DNA of 64,000 bases from Limnohabitans sp. Rim28 (GTDB taxonomy: Bacteria > Pseudomonadota > Gammaproteobacteria > Burkholderiales > Burkholderiaceae_C). Numbering within the stretch: the first letter of the stretch is position 1; each line of letters starts with the position of its first letter. This document shows positions 41,569-52,208 of this stretch, piece by piece. Both the position numbers and the translations under genes were made by a program. The stretch is from assembly GCF_000293865.2 (NCBI RefSeq), contig NZ_ALKN02000007.1:62001-126000 (forward strand), written 5' to 3'. The notes under the pieces were generated by a model. That model searched no databases. It saw only the letters and a list, made by a program, of their open reading frames with translations, and was not told where the DNA came from.

Positions 41569-43464
41569 TCAGGGGGCGTGCAACACCAGCTTGACCGGCA
41601 AAGCGTCCAGCAGGGGCTTGAGCGCCACCCAGACTGCGGCAGGCGTGGCGCGGGCGTCCACCACCACCGGTGCATCGCCTGTTGCCTGCACCTGCGGCCA
41701 TTGCACAGGTGCAAGCTGCAAGGGTGACATCGCGTTGTGGATCAGTTTCTGCACCACCGCCTCGGTGGCCAGGGTGCGCAGTTCGGGCTTGTAAATTTTG
41801 CCCACATTGGTCACGGGCATGGCGCTCAGCACCGTGATCGATTTGGGTTTGGCAGGGCCTTCGTCCACACCCTCGGCCGTGAAGGCGAGCAACTCGGCTT
41901 CGGTCACCTGGCTGCCGGGTTTGAGGGTGGCAAAGGCCACAGGCAACTCGCCCGCATAAGCATCCGGCGCGCCCACGGCCGCACACAAGGCCACATCCGG
42001 ATGCGCACCCAAGGCGTCTTCGATCACTTTGGGGTCGATGTTGTGGCCGCTGCGGATGATCAGGTCCTTGGCCCGGCCCGACAGGTGCAGGCGGCCTTGC
42101 GTGTCGATGAAGCCCACATCGCCGGTGATGAGCCAGCCGTCGGGCGTGAAGCTGCGCGCTGTCTCTGCGGCGTCCAGATAACCAGAAAACAAATTCGGCC
42201 CTTGGTAGAGCACCATGCCTTTTTCCCCTGCGGGCAGGGTCTGCGATGTGGCCTGGTCATCGCTGTTCAGCGCCACGATGCGCACACGCGCATGCGGCAA
42301 AGGCCAACCCACGCAGCCTGCGGGCGCGCTCAAGGCCGGCGGGGCCACGGTGCTCAGGCCGGCGGTTTCGGTCATGCCCAAGCTCTCGTTGATCTGCAAA
42401 CCGAAGGTTTGTTCAAAGCGCTGCGCTAGCTCGGGCGGTAGTGGCGCCGCGCCGGTGCGCACCGCACGCAGCGTTGAAATGTCGGCCCCCTGCAGTGGCA
42501 AGCCCGCCAATGCGGCCAGCACCGTGGGTACGCCCGACATCAGCGTGCAGCGGTGGTGTGCCACCAGCCGCCAATAGTTTTGCACCACCTCGCGGTTGCG
42601 AAACAAGGCCTCGGTCGGAATGACCACATGCATGCCAACGGCCAGAGAGCACAATGCACCGGGCAACACGCCCGCCACATGGAACAGCGGGTAGCCGTTG
42701 ATCGTCACGTCGCTGGCCTGAAAGCCCTGCATCGTGGCGTTGGCCCAAGCGGTGAAGACCTGCGCGCCATGGCTGTGCCTGGCCAGCTTGGGGGCCCCGG
42801 TGGTGCCACCTGTGTGAAAGTAAGCCGCGATGTCCGTGGGCTGAAAAACCCGTTGGCTGACCAGGTGCTCGGCCACTTGCGTGGCCCGCATGGCGTGGAA
42901 GTCTTGGGCACCTGCAGGCAGTGCACTGGCTTCTTGCAGAGGACCTCCGTCGGGGTTGACCAGCAACACCGTCTTCAAACTGGGCAATTGGGTTTGCAAG
43001 CGCAAAGCTGTGGCCCGCAGTTGACTGTCGTCTTTGACGCCATGGGCGATCAGCACTTTGGCTTGACTGGCCCGCAGCAGCGACAGCAGTTTTTCGTCGC
43101 TGAGCAAGGGATTGAGCGGCTGCACAATGCCCGCCGCTTCGCCGCCCCAAAGCGCCAGGTGGTAGGCCAGGCCGCCGGGCAACAGAACCCCCACGGCGTC
43201 TTGCGGGCCCACACCCAAATGGTGCAGCAAGTTGGCCGTTTGGTGGATGCCTTGCAGCAAGCGGCGGTAGGTCCAGGTGGTGGATGCACCGCCGGGTTGG
43301 CCCGTGTGCAAAAAGCTCAGCGCGGGCTGGTCGGCATGAACCTGGGCACTGGCACGGATCAGCGCATAGGTGCTGGCCCAAGGCATGGCGTCGGCCAAGG
43401 GTGTGGCCTCGATGCGGTGGATATCGGCCAGGCTTTGAACGGGAGATGAAACAGTCAGGTGCAT
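41569..43464 (-). CDS. AMP-dependent acyl-CoA synthetase
   Basis: A 631-residue adenylate-forming enzyme. The ATP/AMP motif TGGTTGAPKLARHSHG, NESLGMTE, the hinge GRAKDLIIRSGHNIDPKVIEDAL and the terminal KIYKPELR lysine motif are all present. It activates a carboxylic or fatty acid to its CoA thioester. Length and an additional C-terminal 60 residues place it with long-chain or aromatic acyl-CoA ligases; the substrate is not determined. The ATG at 43464 follows a weakly supported upstream extension. Convergent with topB. Confidence 0.87.
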   Translation of the reverse strand: MHLTVSSPVQSLADIHRIEATPLADAMPWASTYALIRASAQVHADQPALSFLHTGQPGGASTTWTYRRLLQGIHQTANLLHHLGVGPQDAVGVLLPGGLAYHLALWGGEAAGIVQPLNPLLSDEKLLSLLRASQAKVLIAHGVKDDSQLRATALRLQTQLPSLKTVLLVNPDGGPLQEASALPAGAQDFHAMRATQVAEHLVSQRVFQPTDIAAYFHTGGTTGAPKLARHSHGAQVFTAWANATMQGFQASDVTINGYPLFHVAGVLPGALCSLAVGMHVVIPTEALFRNREVVQNYWRLVAHHRCTLMSGVPTVLAALAGLPLQGADISTLRAVRTGAAPLPPELAQRFEQTFGLQINESLGMTETAGLSTVAPPALSAPAGCVGWPLPHARVRIVALNSDDQATSQTLPAGEKGMVLYQGPNLFSGYLDAAETARSFTPDGWLITGDVGFIDTQGRLHLSGRAKDLIIRSGHNIDPKVIEDALGAHPDVALCAAVGAPDAYAGELPVAFATLKPGSQVTEAELLAFTAEGVDEGPAKPKSITVLSAMPVTNVGKIYKPELRTLATEAVVQKLIHNAMSPLQLAPVQWPQVQATGDAPVVVDARATPAAVWVALKPLLDALPVKLVLHAP

Positions 43465-43680
43465 AGCCGATGTTAGCCGCCCTCTGCCGCACGACGCCTT
43501 GTGCGTGTGCTTGGGCGGCGGCGGCCATTCAGGCCAGCCCCGCCGCGTTGCGGTCGTTCCGGTCAACTCCAAAGGCATGGCCTGGCCTTTGTGGCATGGA
43601 GAAAGCACACCCAGGCACGCAGGCAGAGTCGGAAACCCCTTGGGTGAGGGGCTAACCGCGTGACCACCACGCGGCTGGCA

Positions 43681-44163
43681 TCACTGGGCTTTGCAAGAGG
43701 CCGGCAAGTACTTGGCGGGCAGCCCGTTGGTTGCGGCAGGCCCACATCGCCAGCCCGCAACGGGTTTGCCGCCATCGGTACTGCCGTTGACCGCGGTGGT
43801 GCCTGTTTGCAGCGGTGTCAGAGACAGGCTGTTGGCCGAGGCAGAGGTGTTGCCGCGCAGCGCCAGGTGGTTGCCCACCACGGTGATCACGCCATTGGCG
43901 TCCACCCCGATGCTGGCGACGTACTTGCTGATTTGCGCATCGCAGGCTCTGGGCAAGCTGGCCGATACATCGGCCTCAGAGGCTGAGCCAATGGCTTCGT
44001 TGACGGCCGTTTTACAGCCGCTGGCGGCCAAAAGCATCTCTGAAACTTTGGCCCTGATGCTGTAGTCTTGGTAAGCCGGGAGCGCCAAGGCACCCAGAAT
44101 GCCAATGATCGCAATGACGATCATCAGCTCAATCAATGTCAAACCCTGTTGCCTTTTTTGCAT
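43681..44163 (-). CDS. pilA: Type IV pilin (PilA-like major pilin)
   Basis: A 160-residue prepilin. The short leader MQKRQQG is followed by [16 protein letters not shown], the type III prepilin cleavage site with Glu5 of the mature protein. Two C-terminal cysteines (WRCGP and ASCK) fit the D-region disulfide. Assembled into pili by the Pil machinery after PilD cleavage. No pil assembly genes are nearby, so it is an orphan pilin locus. A CCGCGTG/CACGCGG hairpin lies just downstream as a possible terminator. Confidence 0.92.
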   Translation of the reverse strand: MQKRQQGLTLIELMIVIAIIGILGALALPAYQDYSIRAKVSEMLLAASGCKTAVNEAIGSASEADVSASLPRACDAQISKYVASIGVDANGVITVVGNHLALRGNTSASANSLSLTPLQTGTTAVNGSTDGGKPVAGWRCGPAATNGLPAKYLPASCKAQ

Positions 44164-44285
44164 GGCATTTTCTCCCTGAATTATGGGCATTGATGGTAAT
44201 CCATTCAACACCCAAATGCCAGAGGGGCACATGGGAGCAGGTGTTCCCATGCGATCCATCGGGGCGCGCTAGACGCCCCTGAAGG

Positions 44286-44996
44286 TCAGGCGGATTCTGG
44301 TGCCGTGCGACGACGGGCCATGATGATCTTGCCAGCGGCCAGAACCAACAAGGCACCTGCCAAGCCCAAACCGTAGCCCCAGACTTTGTCTTGAGGGATG
44401 TATTCGATCAAGCCTGGGTCGGTTTGGATCATGGTGCCGGCAATCCAACCCAACAACATACCGCCCGCAACGATGATGGCCGGGAAGCGGTCCATCAACT
44501 TGAGCACCAACTGGCTGCCCCAAACAATGATCGGGATGCTGACCAGCAAGCCAAAGATGACCAAAGGCATTTGGTGATCGGGGTTGCCAGAAGTTTGAGC
44601 GGCGCCCGCGATGGCGATCACGTTGTCTACACTCATGACCAAGTCGGCAATGATGACGGTTTTGACCGCGCCCCAGAGCTTGTCGCTGCCCTGGATGTTG
44701 CTGTGGTCATCGTCTGCATCGGGGGTCAGCAGTTTCACGCCAATCCAAAGCAGCAAAATCGCACCCACAAATTTGAGGAAGGGAATGGCGAGCAGCGTGA
44801 GCGCAAAAAAGATCAGGATGACCCGCAAGATGATGGCACCCGCTGTGCCCCACAGGATGCCTTGTTTGCGCTGGTGCTCAGGCAACTGGCGGCAAGCCAG
44901 GGCGATCACGACGGCGTTATCGCCCCCCAACAAAATGTCGATCATGATGATCTGGGCGACAGCAACCCAGAACGTAGCGGTCAGAAATTCTTCCAC
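44286..44996 (-). CDS. TerC/YjbE-family integral membrane protein
   Basis: A 236-residue protein with about seven membrane segments and the two conserved acidic/Asn motifs of the family, IMIDILLGGDNAVVIAL and VIIADLVMSVDNVIAIAG. TerC-family members are linked to metal-ion (notably manganese) export and tellurite resistance. A short hairpin (GCCCG and CGGGC arms at 45010-45025) lies in its leader, but a full manganese riboswitch was not recognised. Downstream of sucD but behind a strong terminator, so it is separately transcribed. Confidence 0.85.
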   Translation of the reverse strand: MEEFLTATFWVAVAQIIMIDILLGGDNAVVIALACRQLPEHQRKQGILWGTAGAIILRVILIFFALTLLAIPFLKFVGAILLLWIGVKLLTPDADDDHSNIQGSDKLWGAVKTVIIADLVMSVDNVIAIAGAAQTSGNPDHQMPLVIFGLLVSIPIIVWGSQLVLKLMDRFPAIIVAGGMLLGWIAGTMIQTDPGLIEYIPQDKVWGYGLGLAGALLVLAAGKIIMARRRTAPESA

Positions 44997-45046
44997 AGTG
45001 GTCCTTTTGCCCGTCTGAGCGGGCGCTTACATGTCAAACAAAAAAC

Positions 45047-45079
45047 AAAGCCGGATTTTCCCTCAGAAAATCCGGCTTT
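45047..45079 (-). terminator. Intrinsic terminator of the sucC-sucD operon
   Basis: A perfect 14-bp stem (AAAGCCGGATTTTC and GAAAATCCGGCTTT) with a 5-base loop. On the leftward strand it is followed by GTTTTTTGTTT. It lies 62 bases after the sucD stop and before terC, in the correct orientation to end the operon. Confidence 0.9.
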
Positions 45080-45140
45080 CATATTGTGGCAAACCACATC
45101 CCTGCACGCGGCAGGGCGTTTCAGTAAAAAAGAAACGTTT

Positions 45141-46037
45141 TTATTTCAATTGCGCCTTGAGCAACTTGCCCAATTCGGAGGGGTTGCGTGTGACGATGAA
45201 GCCACACGCTTCCATGATGGCCAGCTTGGCGTCGGCCGTATCGGCACCGCCGGAGATCAAAGCACCGGCATGCCCCATGCGCTTGCCGGGAGGGGCCGTC
45301 ACACCGGCGATGAAGCCCACCACGGGCTTCTTCATGTTGGCTTTGCACCACTGAGCGGCTTCGGCTTCGTCCGGACCGCCAATTTCACCGATCATGATCA
45401 CGGCGTCGGTGTCGGGGTCGTCGTTGAACGCCTTCATCACATCGATGTGCTTCAAACCGTTGATCGGGTCGCCACCGATACCGACAGCGCTGGATTGGCC
45501 CAGGCCCACTTCGGTCAGCATGGCCACGGCTTCGTAGGTCAAAGTGCCCGAACGGGACACCACGCCGATGCGGCCTTTGCGGTGGATGTGACCGGGCATG
45601 ATGCCGATCTTGATTTCGTCGGGTGTGATCAGACCGGGGCAGTTGGGGCCAAGCAGCAAAGTGCGCTTGCCGCCAGCGGCTTCTTTGGCCTTCATTTTGT
45701 TGCGCACTTCGAGCATGTCACGCACCGGAATGCCTTCGGTGATACAGATGGCCAGGTCCAGGTCGGCTTCCACGGCTTCCCAGATGGCGGCAGCAGCGCC
45801 TGCGGGCGGCACGTAGATCACCGACACGGTGGCGCCAGTTTGCGTGGCGGCTTCCTTGACGGAGGCATAAATTGGGATGTTGAAGATGGACTCGCCAGCC
45901 TTCTTGGGGTTCACACCCGCGACGAAGCAGTTCTTGCCGTTCGCGTATTCCTGGCACTTCTCAGTGTGGAACTGACCGGTCTTGCCGGTGATGCCTTGGG
46001 TGATGACTTTGGTGTCTTTGTTGATGTAGATGGACAT
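45141..46037 (-). CDS. sucD: Succinyl-CoA ligase, alpha subunit
   Basis: A 298-residue CoA-binding subunit. [20 protein letters not shown] at the start, [12 protein letters not shown], and the phosphohistidine region [20 protein letters not shown] are diagnostic. With SucC it converts succinyl-CoA to succinate with substrate-level phosphorylation in the TCA cycle. It starts 51 bases after the sucC stop and is followed by a strong intrinsic terminator. Confidence 0.97.
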   Translation of the reverse strand: MSIYINKDTKVITQGITGKTGQFHTEKCQEYANGKNCFVAGVNPKKAGESIFNIPIYASVKEAATQTGATVSVIYVPPAGAAAAIWEAVEADLDLAICITEGIPVRDMLEVRNKMKAKEAAGGKRTLLLGPNCPGLITPDEIKIGIMPGHIHRKGRIGVVSRSGTLTYEAVAMLTEVGLGQSSAVGIGGDPINGLKHIDVMKAFNDDPDTDAVIMIGEIGGPDEAEAAQWCKANMKKPVVGFIAGVTAPPGKRMGHAGALISGGADTADAKLAIMEACGFIVTRNPSELGKLLKAQLK

Positions 46038-46088
46038 GTTTGTTCCTAATCAGTTGAGGACAGAGCTCAAGATCTGTCCCCAAAGTCA

Positions 46089-47249
<1,161 letters not shown>

Positions 47250-47294
47250 GAGGTCTTCTCTCAGAGGGGTGGGTAATTTCGACCGGTCCGTTGC

Positions 47295-47317
47295 GGCCTT
47301 TCGTTCAACGAAAGACC
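47295..47317. promoter_or_regulatory. Near-perfect palindrome between sucC and argC
   Basis: CTTTCGTT, a central C, then AACGAAAG, extended by GG and CC after one mismatch. It lies in the sucC leader or promoter, 46 bases from its start. It could be a regulator site or an RNA hairpin; no T-run suggests termination. Confidence 0.5.
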
Positions 47318-47439
47318 TCTCAGCGTGCGTTGGACACTGCAGACAGCGACTGTATCATGCTGCAATGCACCAATCATGCGCGACGCGTCTTACGTTGACA
47401 TGACGCATGTGAACTCGATTTCCAGTGAAAGTAATACCC

Positions 47440-48363
47440 ATGGCCAAAATTTTCATCGATGGCGAAGCCGGTACCACCGGTTTGCAGATCCGCGAGCGCT
47501 TGGCGCTGATGCCCCAAGTGCAGGTGATGAGCATCGATCCGGCCCGCCGCAAAGACCCCGAAGCCAAACGCGAGCTGATGGCCGCGGCCGATTTGGTGGT
47601 GCTGTGCTTGCACGACGATGCCGCCATCGAGTCGGTGGCCATGGTCGACAGCCTGCCGGGCGCCAAGCCGCGCATTGTGGATGCCTCTACGGCCCACCGT
47701 TGCCACCCCGATTGGGTCTTCGGCTTTCCAGAATTGGCCGCCGATCAGGCGGCTGCCGTGCGCCAGGCGCAGCGGGTGGCCAACCCCGGCTGTTACGCCA
47801 CGGGCGCGATCGCCATCCTGCGTCCCCTGATCGATGCGGGTCTCATGTCAGCCGATTTCCCGGTGTGCCTGCCTTCAGTCAGTGGGTACTCTGGTGGCGG
47901 CAGAACCATGATCGAAGACTATGAAGCGGGCAGGGCCCCGCTGTTTGAAGCCTACGCCCTGGGCCTGCAGCACAAGCACATTCCGGAAATCATGCGCTAC
48001 ACCGGACTCACGCACCGCCCTTTGTTTGTGCCCGCTGTGGGCAATTTCCGCCAAGGTATGCTGGTACAGCTTCCCCTGCACCTCGACACTTTGCCGGGCA
48101 AACCGACGGGCGCCGATCTGCACGAGGCCTTGCGCGCACATTACGCGCCAAGCCGCGCGGCTGGCGGTTGGGTGAGCGTTGAGCCTGCCACCGACAACCT
48201 GAAGTTGGACGCCACGGCCCTGAACGACAGCAACCAACTGGAAATTCGTGTGTTTGCCAACGAGGCCGCCCGCCAAGCTGTGGTGATCGCCCGCTTGGAC
48301 AACCTGGGCAAAGGCGCCAGCGGTGCGGCGGTGCAAAACATCACTTTGATGCTGGGCCTTTAA
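47440..48363 (+). CDS. argC: N-acetyl-gamma-glutamyl-phosphate reductase, type 2
   Basis: A 307-residue short-form ArgC. The N-terminal [21 protein letters not shown] nucleotide motif and the catalytic cysteine in [13 protein letters not shown] are present. It reduces N-acetylglutamyl phosphate in arginine biosynthesis. The ATG at 47440 fits the family N-terminus; a GTG at 47425 would add five residues. Divergent from sucC. Confidence 0.93.
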   Translation: MAKIFIDGEAGTTGLQIRERLALMPQVQVMSIDPARRKDPEAKRELMAAADLVVLCLHDDAAIESVAMVDSLPGAKPRIVDASTAHRCHPDWVFGFPELAADQAAAVRQAQRVANPGCYATGAIAILRPLIDAGLMSADFPVCLPSVSGYSGGGRTMIEDYEAGRAPLFEAYALGLQHKHIPEIMRYTGLTHRPLFVPAVGNFRQGMLVQLPLHLDTLPGKPTGADLHEALRAHYAPSRAAGGWVSVEPATDNLKLDATALNDSNQLEIRVFANEAARQAVVIARLDNLGKGASGAAVQNITLMLGL

Positions 48364-48432
48364 GACGTCCCATCGGCCGTGGGTCTCAGAAGGGCGGGCA
48401 GGGCCAGTGCCACGCAGCTCCTTTTGCGGGCC

Positions 48433-48993
48433 TTATTTCCAGCGGATCAGCTCGATGTGCACGCTGCCCTTGTCGCTGCTGAAGGTGACGCTGCCTTCTT
48501 GAACGGTGGCTTGCAACTGCATGCTGCGCTCGGCCAGTTTGGCCAGTTCTTGCGAACCTTCGGTGGGCACGCGCCAGACCTGCAGTTTGTCCAGCCGGGT
48601 GAGTTTGGTCTCGATGCCTTTCCACCAGACTTCGGCCGCATGGTTGAAGCAATACAGCAGCACCTCATCGGCCTTTTGACAGGCCTTCATGATCGGCTTG
48701 TCTTCGGGCTGGCCCACTTCCATCCAAACACGGGTGCGACCCGTGAAGTCGCGCAAACTGCAATCGGGGTCATCCGGGTCGGACAAGCCGGCGCCAAAGG
48801 CCAGCTTGCCGTCTCCATGGCAAACCGCCTGCAGTTTGTAGGCGTTGATGGCCAGCGCCAGCAGGCGAATCATCATCCGCTCGTCGGTTTCGCTGGGGTG
48901 ACGCGCCAGTGTGAGCTGGTGGTCTTCGTAACAGCTGTGATCGATGTCAGCGATCGACAGGTTGGCTTTGTAAATGGTGGATTTGAGGGCCAT
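48433..48993 (-). CDS. yaeQ: YaeQ family protein
   Basis: A 186-residue protein that starts MALKSTIYKANLSIADIDHSCYEDHQLTLARHPSE-type and contains LRDFTGRTRVWMEVGQP. YaeQ proteins have a nuclease-like fold; they were linked to RfaH complementation but their function is not settled. It starts four bases after the purB stop on the same strand and is probably co-transcribed. Confidence 0.92.
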   Translation of the reverse strand: MALKSTIYKANLSIADIDHSCYEDHQLTLARHPSETDERMMIRLLALAINAYKLQAVCHGDGKLAFGAGLSDPDDPDCSLRDFTGRTRVWMEVGQPEDKPIMKACQKADEVLLYCFNHAAEVWWKGIETKLTRLDKLQVWRVPTEGSQELAKLAERSMQLQATVQEGSVTFSSDKGSVHIELIRWK

Positions 48994-48997
48994 GGTG

Positions 48998-50398
48998 TCA
49001 GACGCGTTTGGCCAGCTCGGCCGCTTTGCCGATGTAGCTGCCCGGCGTCATGGCCAAGAGACGGTCTTTGTCGGCTTGTGGAATGTCGAGCGCAGCGATC
49101 AAGCCATGCAAGTCTGCTGCCGTCACCGTTTTGCCCCGTGTCGCGTCTTTGAGTTTTTCGTAGGCACCTTGCACACCATAGCGGCGCATCACCGTCTGAA
49201 TCGGTTCGGCCAGCACTTCCCATGCACCCTCCAGGTCGGCGGCCAGGGCTTCTTCGTTCAGCTCCAGCTTGTTCAAGCCTGTCATGAGCGAGGCATAGGC
49301 CAAGGCGGTGTAACCCAGGCCCACGCCCATGTTGCGCAGCACGGTCGAGTCGGTCAGGTCGCGCTGCCAACGGCTGATGGGCAGCTTTTCAGACAGGTGC
49401 TTGAGTATGGCGTTGGCCAGGCCCAGGTTCCCTTCTGCGTTTTCAAAGTCGATCGGATTGACTTTGTGGGGCATGGTGCTGGAGCCGATTTCGCCGGCTT
49501 TCAGGCGCTGCTTGAAGTAACCCAGGCTCACATAGCCCCAAATGTCACGCGATAAATCGATCAGGATGGTGTTGCTGCGGGCCACGGCATCGAACAACTC
49601 GGCCATGTAGTCGTGGGGCTCGATCTGAATGCTGTAGGGCTGAAAGCACAGGCCCAGGCCCCAAGCGTCTGAAGTGCTCTCGCCAATTTCAGGGGTTTCC
49701 ACCACTTGGCGGGCAAAATTTTCCCAGTCGAAGTCGGGCCAAGCTGACAGGTGAGCGTTGTAGTTGCCTACAGCGCCATTCATTTTGCCCATCAGTTGAA
49801 CGGCAGCGATCTTGTTGCGGCAACCGGTCAGGCGCATCACCACGTTGGCCATTTCCTTGCCCACGGTGGTGGGGCTGGCGGTTTGCCCGTGGGTGCGGCT
49901 GAGCATGGGGACTTCGGCAAAAGCGTGCGCCATTTCGCGCAGTTTGGCGATCAGGCCATCGAGACCCGGCAGGATGACTTCCGCACGGGCGCCCTTGAGC
50001 TGCAGCGCGTGACTGGTGTTGTTGATGTCTTCGCTGGTGCAGGCAAAGTGCACGAATTCAGCGGCTTTTTCCAACTCGGGGCGGTCTTGAAATTTGGATT
50101 TGATCCAGTATTCAACCGCCTTCACATCGTGGTTGGTGGTCTTCTCAAACGCCTTGATGGCCATGGCGTCTTCTTCATTGAAGTTTTTCACCAAGCCCGT
50201 GAGGTAGCGCCGCGCACCGGGGGTGAGGGGTTTGAATTCGTCAAACCCGGCATCCGACAAAGCGATGAACCAGGCAATTTCAACCTGAACCCTGCGGTGC
50301 ATATAACCTTGCTCACTCATGAGCGGTCGAAGGGCATTGAGTTTGCTGGCGTAACGACCATCCAGCGGTGACAGGGCGGAAACAGGGGTGAAATTCAT
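48998..50398 (-). CDS. purB: Adenylosuccinate lyase
   Basis: A 466-residue fumarase/aspartase-superfamily lyase. The signature GSSTMPHKVNPIDFENAEG, the TSEDINNTSHALQLK block and RTHGQTASPTTVGKE match the long PurB type. It acts twice in purine biosynthesis, releasing fumarate from SAICAR and from adenylosuccinate. It is upstream of yaeQ and divergent from the GST gene. Confidence 0.97.
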   Translation of the reverse strand: MNFTPVSALSPLDGRYASKLNALRPLMSEQGYMHRRVQVEIAWFIALSDAGFDEFKPLTPGARRYLTGLVKNFNEEDAMAIKAFEKTTNHDVKAVEYWIKSKFQDRPELEKAAEFVHFACTSEDINNTSHALQLKGARAEVILPGLDGLIAKLREMAHAFAEVPMLSRTHGQTASPTTVGKEMANVVMRLTGCRNKIAAVQLMGKMNGAVGNYNAHLSAWPDFDWENFARQVVETPEIGESTSDAWGLGLCFQPYSIQIEPHDYMAELFDAVARSNTILIDLSRDIWGYVSLGYFKQRLKAGEIGSSTMPHKVNPIDFENAEGNLGLANAILKHLSEKLPISRWQRDLTDSTVLRNMGVGLGYTALAYASLMTGLNKLELNEEALAADLEGAWEVLAEPIQTVMRRYGVQGAYEKLKDATRGKTVTAADLHGLIAALDIPQADKDRLLAMTPGSYIGKAAELAKRV

Positions 50399-50521
50399 TC
50401 TTTGATTGTAATTCCCGCTGTGCCTTGGCCGTCCGCCTGGCCAAATGGGCCATTGACAGGCAGGTGGTGGCGTGTTTCACCTAGAATCTGCCATCGTTTA
50501 CAGGTCCTATCCCTCATCTTT

Positions 50522-51136
50522 ATGAAACTCATCGGCTCCGTTACCAGTCCTTATGTTCGCAAGGTGCGCGTCGTCATGGCCGAGAAGAAGTTGGACTACC
50601 AATTCGTCACCGAAGACGTGTGGTCAGCCCAAACCGTGATTCATGCGTCCAATCCGCTGGGTAAAGTGCCCTGCTTGGTGATGGAGGGCGGTGAAGCGGT
50701 GTTCGATTCCCGTGTGATCGTGGAGTATCTGGACACCTTGTCCCCTGTGGGCAAGCTGATCCCTGTGGCTGGCCGTGAACGGGCTGAGGTCAAAACCTGG
50801 GAAGCGCTGGCCGACGGCTTGTTGGACGCTGCCTTGACGGCCCGCATGGAAGCGGTTTGGACCGGACGCGAAGATGCCCAGCGCAGCCAAGCTTGGATTG
50901 ACCGCCATTTGGACAAAATCCAGCATGCCCTGAAGGCCATGAGTCACGGCTTGGGCGACAAAGCATTTTGTTCGGGCATTCACCTGAGCCTGTCGGACAT
51001 CGCGGTGGGTTGTGCGGTGGCCTATTTGGACTTTCGCTACCCCCAAATTGACTGGCGCACCCCTTATCCCAACCTGAACAAGCTTTACGACAAACTGGCG
51101 CAGCGTTCAAGTTTTCAGGAAACTCAGCCAGGCTGA
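50522..51136 (+). CDS. Glutathione S-transferase family protein (YibF-like)
   Basis: A 204-residue GST. SVTSPYVRKVRVVMAEKKLD and SNPLGKVPCLVMEGGEAVFDSRVI form the thioredoxin-like domain with the SPYVRKVR motif of the YibF group. The C-terminal helical part includes HLSLSDIAVGCAVAYLDFR. The ATG at 50522 gives the canonical start; longer frames begin in the purB promoter. Role probably redox or detoxification. Confidence 0.88.
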   Translation: MKLIGSVTSPYVRKVRVVMAEKKLDYQFVTEDVWSAQTVIHASNPLGKVPCLVMEGGEAVFDSRVIVEYLDTLSPVGKLIPVAGRERAEVKTWEALADGLLDAALTARMEAVWTGREDAQRSQAWIDRHLDKIQHALKAMSHGLGDKAFCSGIHLSLSDIAVGCAVAYLDFRYPQIDWRTPYPNLNKLYDKLAQRSSFQETQPG

Positions 51137-51315
51137 TCTGTTTCTGGGTGCTTGGCCTTGGGCTGACCGCAACTTTTTTGATCCTCAAAGTAGCCATTTG
51201 TCCGGTGCGCGTCTCTCCTAAGCAGCTCGGCTCTCTATGATGAATGACATGGGTTTTAAAGATGCCCATTCACATCGTCATGAGGCAGCGAGCTGCCCGT
51301 TTTCAGGAGAGTATT

Positions 51316-52188
51316 TTGCGCATCGCCACCTTTGTCCACAACAACAAACGCCAAGTCGGTCAGGTCTCAGCCGATGGCCTGCAGGTCACGCCTTTTGCCC
51401 TGACAGAGGCTCAAGCCCAGCGCGGCGCCCAGGTGTTGATCGACGCCATGGTGGCGGGTCAGCCCCTGCCCGCTTTGACGGCCCCGCCTTTGGCCGTCTC
51501 TTCGGTCAAGCTCGAATCGCCACTGCCTGTGCCGCGCCGCAACGTCTGGTGCGTGGGCCGCAACTACCATGCGCACGCCAAAGAGCTGCAGGCCTCGGTT
51601 TTCAAAGACAGCAATGCGGACACCAAGGCTTGGCCCATCGTGTTCACCAAGGTGCCCGAATGCGTGGTGGGCCCGACCGACGACGTGCAGCTGCCAGGCG
51701 CTGCCGTTTCCGATCAGATTGATTACGAAGCCGAATTGGCGGTGATCATCGGCCAAGGCGGTAAAAACATCAGCCAGGCCGACGCCATGAAGCATGTCTT
51801 CGGCTACACCGTGGTCAACGACGTGACCGCCCGTGATGTGCAGATGCGCCACCAGCAATGGGACATGGGCAAGTCCTTTGACACCTTTTGCCCCATGGGG
51901 CCGTGGATCGTGACCGCCGACGACATCGACGGCCGTAAAACCCGTGTGCGCTGCTGGGTGAACGGCGAGTTGCGCCAAGACGGCCCGACCGAGAACATGA
52001 TCTTTGACATCCCCACCTTGATCGAAACCATCTCACGCGGCATCACCCTTTACCCGGGTGACATCATCGCCACGGGCACGCCTGCGGGTGTGGGCATGGG
52101 CCTGAACCCCCCGCGCTACATCGCCAAGGGCGATGTGATCCGCGTTGAAATCGACGGCGTGGGCCACATCGAAAACCGATTCGTTTGA
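51316..52188 (+). CDS. Fumarylacetoacetate hydrolase (FAH) family protein
   Basis: A 290-residue FAH-fold hydrolase or isomerase. The acidic metal motif DYEAELAVIIGQGGKN, GYTVVNDVTARDVQMRHQQW and ATGTPAGVGMGLNPPRYIAKGD are family hallmarks. A TTG at 51316 is chosen as the start: AGGAGA ends six bases before it and the resulting N-terminus (RIATFVHNN) is standard; an ATG at 51280 lacks such a site. FAH enzymes often finish aromatic or heterocycle ring catabolism. It leads a co-directional cluster with Bug receptors, hydrolases and a molybdenum hydroxylase. Confidence 0.85.
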   Translation: MRIATFVHNNKRQVGQVSADGLQVTPFALTEAQAQRGAQVLIDAMVAGQPLPALTAPPLAVSSVKLESPLPVPRRNVWCVGRNYHAHAKELQASVFKDSNADTKAWPIVFTKVPECVVGPTDDVQLPGAAVSDQIDYEAELAVIIGQGGKNISQADAMKHVFGYTVVNDVTARDVQMRHQQWDMGKSFDTFCPMGPWIVTADDIDGRKTRVRCWVNGELRQDGPTENMIFDIPTLIETISRGITLYPGDIIATGTPAGVGMGLNPPRYIAKGDVIRVEIDGVGHIENRFV

Positions 52189-52208
52189 AGCACCTTCAGG
52201 AGACAACA

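Noticed and set aside
44997..45046. Possible manganese riboswitch in the terC leader
   Set aside because: Only one short hairpin is present and the conserved riboswitch core could not be found in the short leader.
44391..46049. Open frame of 552 codons antisense to terC and sucD
   Set aside because: It crosses two well-identified genes and a strong terminator, and its sequence is a low-quality His/Asp-rich shadow.
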